A stretch of 8,051 bases of DNA from Cellvibrionales bacterium. Lineage in GTDB: Bacteria > Pseudomonadota > Gammaproteobacteria > Pseudomonadales > JAHEGP01. Location: contig JAHEGP010000143.1 in assembly GCA_024645065.1 (NCBI GenBank), positions 1 to 8,051 on the forward strand. The letters are read 5' to 3'. Both the position numbers and the translations under genes were made by a program. The notes beneath the pieces are model-generated. The model did no database searches, had not been told where the DNA came from, and saw nothing but the letters and a program-made list of their open reading frames with translations. Positions 6,358 through 8,051 of the stretch are shown piece after piece (within the stretch, counting starts at the first letter, position 1; each line of letters opens with the position of its first letter).

Positions 6358-6392
6358 CCACTCCAACAGCACACCCCACTCCAACAACACAC
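6358..6392. repeat. Two near-identical 17-bp direct repeats in the gltA-nhaA gap
   Basis: CCACTCCAACAGCACAC (6358-6374) and CCACTCCAACAACACAC (6376-6392) differ at one base and are set 18 bp apart. They lie in the 176-nt convergent gap, just downstream of the nhaA stop. No clear terminator for nhaA is visible in this gap; a weak GCTGC/GCAGC pairing directly after the stop has no T-run. Confidence 0.8.
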
Positions 6393-6418
6393 AGTAACCG
6401 CTGCCGGAAGCGAAGCAG

Positions 6419-7819
6419 CTAGGGGGCAGATTCTTTCGCCGGCTGCGGTTCTGGCCCAAACCAATAGAGCAAAGACGCACCCAGAATGCCCGCAATCAAT
6501 GACCCGGCCAATACCCCGGCCTTGGCATAGAGCAGGTCCTCAGGGGAGTTGGCAAAAGCGAGTTCGGCTATGAATATCGACATGGTAAAGCCAATACCGC
6601 CGAGCAGGGCTACGCCGACAATGTGCCGCATTGCGCAGCCCTTGGGTAATTTCCCGATGCCCAGTTTCCAGGCCAACCAGACGGAGCCTGCGATACCCAG
6701 CGCCTTGCCCGCGACCAGGCCGAGTACGACACCGAGCGTTACCGAACTGAAGCCCTCTTCACCCGCCTCGAAAACCGATAGCGGCATCCCTGCGTTAGCC
6801 AGTGCAAACAGGGGTATCACCATATAGGTCACCGGGATATGCAGTGAATGTTCAATCCGCTGCAGCGGCGCCTGCACCATCTTGCAGCCTTGCTCGAGAG
6901 ACTGGACACAGGCCCTGAGCTGGTCGTTTTGGTAGATATCGCTGCCGGGTCGGTAACTCCCGTCAAATCGCCGAATCAGGGTTTTTACGTGGGCACTGAA
7001 CCCGACCGGGTCATACTTGGGTCGCGCCGGAATGGCAAATGCCGCAATCACCCCGGCCAGCGTAGCATGCACACCAGAGGCATACAGCGCCAGCCACAAC
7101 ATCAGACCCAGCACCATATAGGGAGTCGGTTTGCGCACCCCGAAAAAGTTGGTCATTATCAGTAACAGGACGACCAGGCCCGCCATTAAAAGGCCCCAGA
7201 GATTGAGGTCCTGGGTGTAAAAAACCGCGATAACGATAATGGCACCCAGGTCGTCCACGATGGCCAGCGCCACCAGAAACATCAACAGGGACCTGGGTAC
7301 ACGACTACCCAACAAGGCGAGGATGCTGACCGCAAACGCAATATCCGTGGCCATGGGTATACCCCAGCCCATCGCCTGATGACCGCTCGGGTTTACCATG
7401 TAGTAGAACAGAGCCGGCACCACCATGCCACCCAAAGCGGCGATCGCCGGCAATACCGCCAGGCTAAAATCAGACAGCTCGCCCACCAGAAATTCACGCT
7501 TGAGCTCCAGCCCAACCAGAAAAAAGAACAGTGTCATCAGGCCATCATTGATCCAATGATGCAGTGACATTGACAGCGTGGTCGTACCCAACTTGATCGA
7601 AAGTTTGGTGTGCAGAATATGCTGGTAGCTTTCACTGAGCGGAGAGTTGGCAATGACCAGGGCAATGACCGCGCAGCTGAGCAGCAACAAACCGCTGGTC
7701 GACTGGCGATGGATGAACTCCTCGAAAGGCGTAAAGATGGTTTCAAAAGCGCGCTCCCACGGCGCCAGGAAGACATGCTCTGCCGCCACCGCGGGCTTGC
7801 CTACATCACTCTTTGCCAT
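6419..7819 (-). CDS. nhaA: Na+/H+ antiporter NhaA, long form
   Basis: Inner-membrane antiporter that expels Na+ (or Li+) in exchange for protons, used in salt and alkaline pH tolerance. Conserved residues are present: ATDIAFA with Thr158-Asp159, VDDLGAI with the ion-binding pair Asp189-Asp190, SGVHATLAGV with His251, and GKALGI with Lys372, corresponding to E. coli Thr132-Asp133, Asp163-Asp164, His225 and Lys300. About a dozen hydrophobic segments alternate through the protein. It has 466 residues against 388 in E. coli. The excess is an N-terminal extension of about 26 residues, an insertion of about 46 residues between His251 and Lys372 (roughly 268-325, polar and charged), and a slightly longer, Pro-rich C-terminus. 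The ATG at 7819 has an AGG nine bases upstream. It stands alone, convergent with gltA. Function is confident; transport specificity is inferred. Confidence 0.96.
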   Translation of the reverse strand: MAKSDVGKPAVAAEHVFLAPWERAFETIFTPFEEFIHRQSTSGLLLLSCAVIALVIANSPLSESYQHILHTKLSIKLGTTTLSMSLHHWINDGLMTLFFFLVGLELKREFLVGELSDFSLAVLPAIAALGGMVVPALFYYMVNPSGHQAMGWGIPMATDIAFAVSILALLGSRVPRSLLMFLVALAIVDDLGAIIVIAVFYTQDLNLWGLLMAGLVVLLLIMTNFFGVRKPTPYMVLGLMLWLALYASGVHATLAGVIAAFAIPARPKYDPVGFSAHVKTLIRRFDGSYRPGSDIYQNDQLRACVQSLEQGCKMVQAPLQRIEHSLHIPVTYMVIPLFALANAGMPLSVFEAGEEGFSSVTLGVVLGLVAGKALGIAGSVWLAWKLGIGKLPKGCAMRHIVGVALLGGIGFTMSIFIAELAFANSPEDLLYAKAGVLAGSLIAGILGASLLYWFGPEPQPAKESAP

Positions 7820-8022
7820 TACCTGATACCTGTTATTGAAAAGCGCGCACCCACTTCGCCAGGCTTTGGAACCTCGCTGTGCGCTAACGATATCATAGAA
7901 AACTCGGGCGGTTGCAAGTACCTTGGTTACTGACCCAGGATTGACCGTCTACAGATCAATCAAGGTGTCATGCTGGACCAACCGGGAACCGCGCCCCGGG
8001 GCTCAAGCTCGGCTATTGGAAT
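7820..8022. other. Intergenic region upstream of nhaA
   Basis: This 203-nt region holds no supported gene. It should contain the nhaA promoter, but I see only weak matches, such as TATGAT near 7890-7895 on the minus strand with no good -35. A 10-bp palindrome (GCCCCGGGGC, 7993-8002) lies near the right end. Confidence 0.5.
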
Positions 8023-8051
8023 TTATTGCAGGGTAAACTTGACCGGGATCG
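8023..8051 (-). CDS. Possible C-terminal end of an unidentified leftward gene
   Basis: Read on the minus strand, the window edge gives codons for IPVKFTLQ followed by TAA at 8023-8025. The ending, an alternating hydrophobic strand with a terminal Gln, looks like a real protein C-terminus and resembles the last strand of TonB-like periplasmic domains. Only eight codons are visible, so this is a guess. If real, the gene lies upstream of nhaA in the same direction, about 200 nt away. Confidence 0.3.

Noticed and set aside
6283..6495. A 70-codon minus-strand frame over the gltA terminator and the nhaA 3' end
   Set aside because: It overlaps the terminator and the end of nhaA in another frame, and its repetitive LLEW residues come only from the 17-bp direct repeats.
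7970..8051. A plus-strand frame starting ATG at 7970 with AAGG nearby, open to the right edge
   Set aside because: The 27 visible residues show no family resemblance and the frame conflicts with the more protein-like minus-strand ending at 8023-8051. It could not be decided within the window.

Overview
The window reads as part of a gammaproteobacterial chromosome. It carries a TCA-cycle block in the order found in Escherichia coli and Pseudomonas: gltA transcribed rightward, and sdhC-sdhD-sdhA-sdhB-sucA transcribed leftward from the shared intergenic region. The SDH proteins resemble those of this group along their whole length, and intergenic DNA is GC-moderate with standard sigma70-type signals. 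I cannot place it below class; a marine or aquatic gammaproteobacterium is a guess. No mobile element, CRISPR array, tRNA, rRNA or defence system is visible.

Layout, left to right. 1-861 (-): the first 287 codons of sucA, the E1 of 2-oxoglutarate dehydrogenase, running off the left edge. 862-1074: a gap with a three-unit 16-bp tandem repeat. 1075-1779 (-): sdhB. 1780-2000: an unusually long gap inside the sdh operon, rich in inverted repeats. 2001-3773 (-): sdhA. 3780-4145 (-): sdhD. 4139-4513 (-): sdhC. 4514-4937: a 424-nt divergent control region with one good promoter candidate for each direction. 4938-6242 (+): gltA, followed by a strong intrinsic terminator at 6276-6307. 6419-7819 (-): a long-form nhaA antiporter, convergent with gltA. 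7820-8022: a gap without a supported gene. 8023-8051 (-): what may be the last codons of another leftward gene.

Function: GltA condenses acetyl-CoA and oxaloacetate. SucA starts 2-oxoglutarate oxidation. SdhCDAB (complex II) oxidises succinate and passes electrons to quinone. NhaA exchanges sodium for protons and is unrelated to the cycle except by location.

The genes themselves are ordinary. The parts worth a second look are between them: the 221-nt sdhA-sdhB spacer with competing hairpins, tandem duplications upstream of sucA and gltA, and tiny upstream ORFs whose stop codons overlap the ribosome binding sites of sdhB, sucA and gltA. I found no convincing new system.
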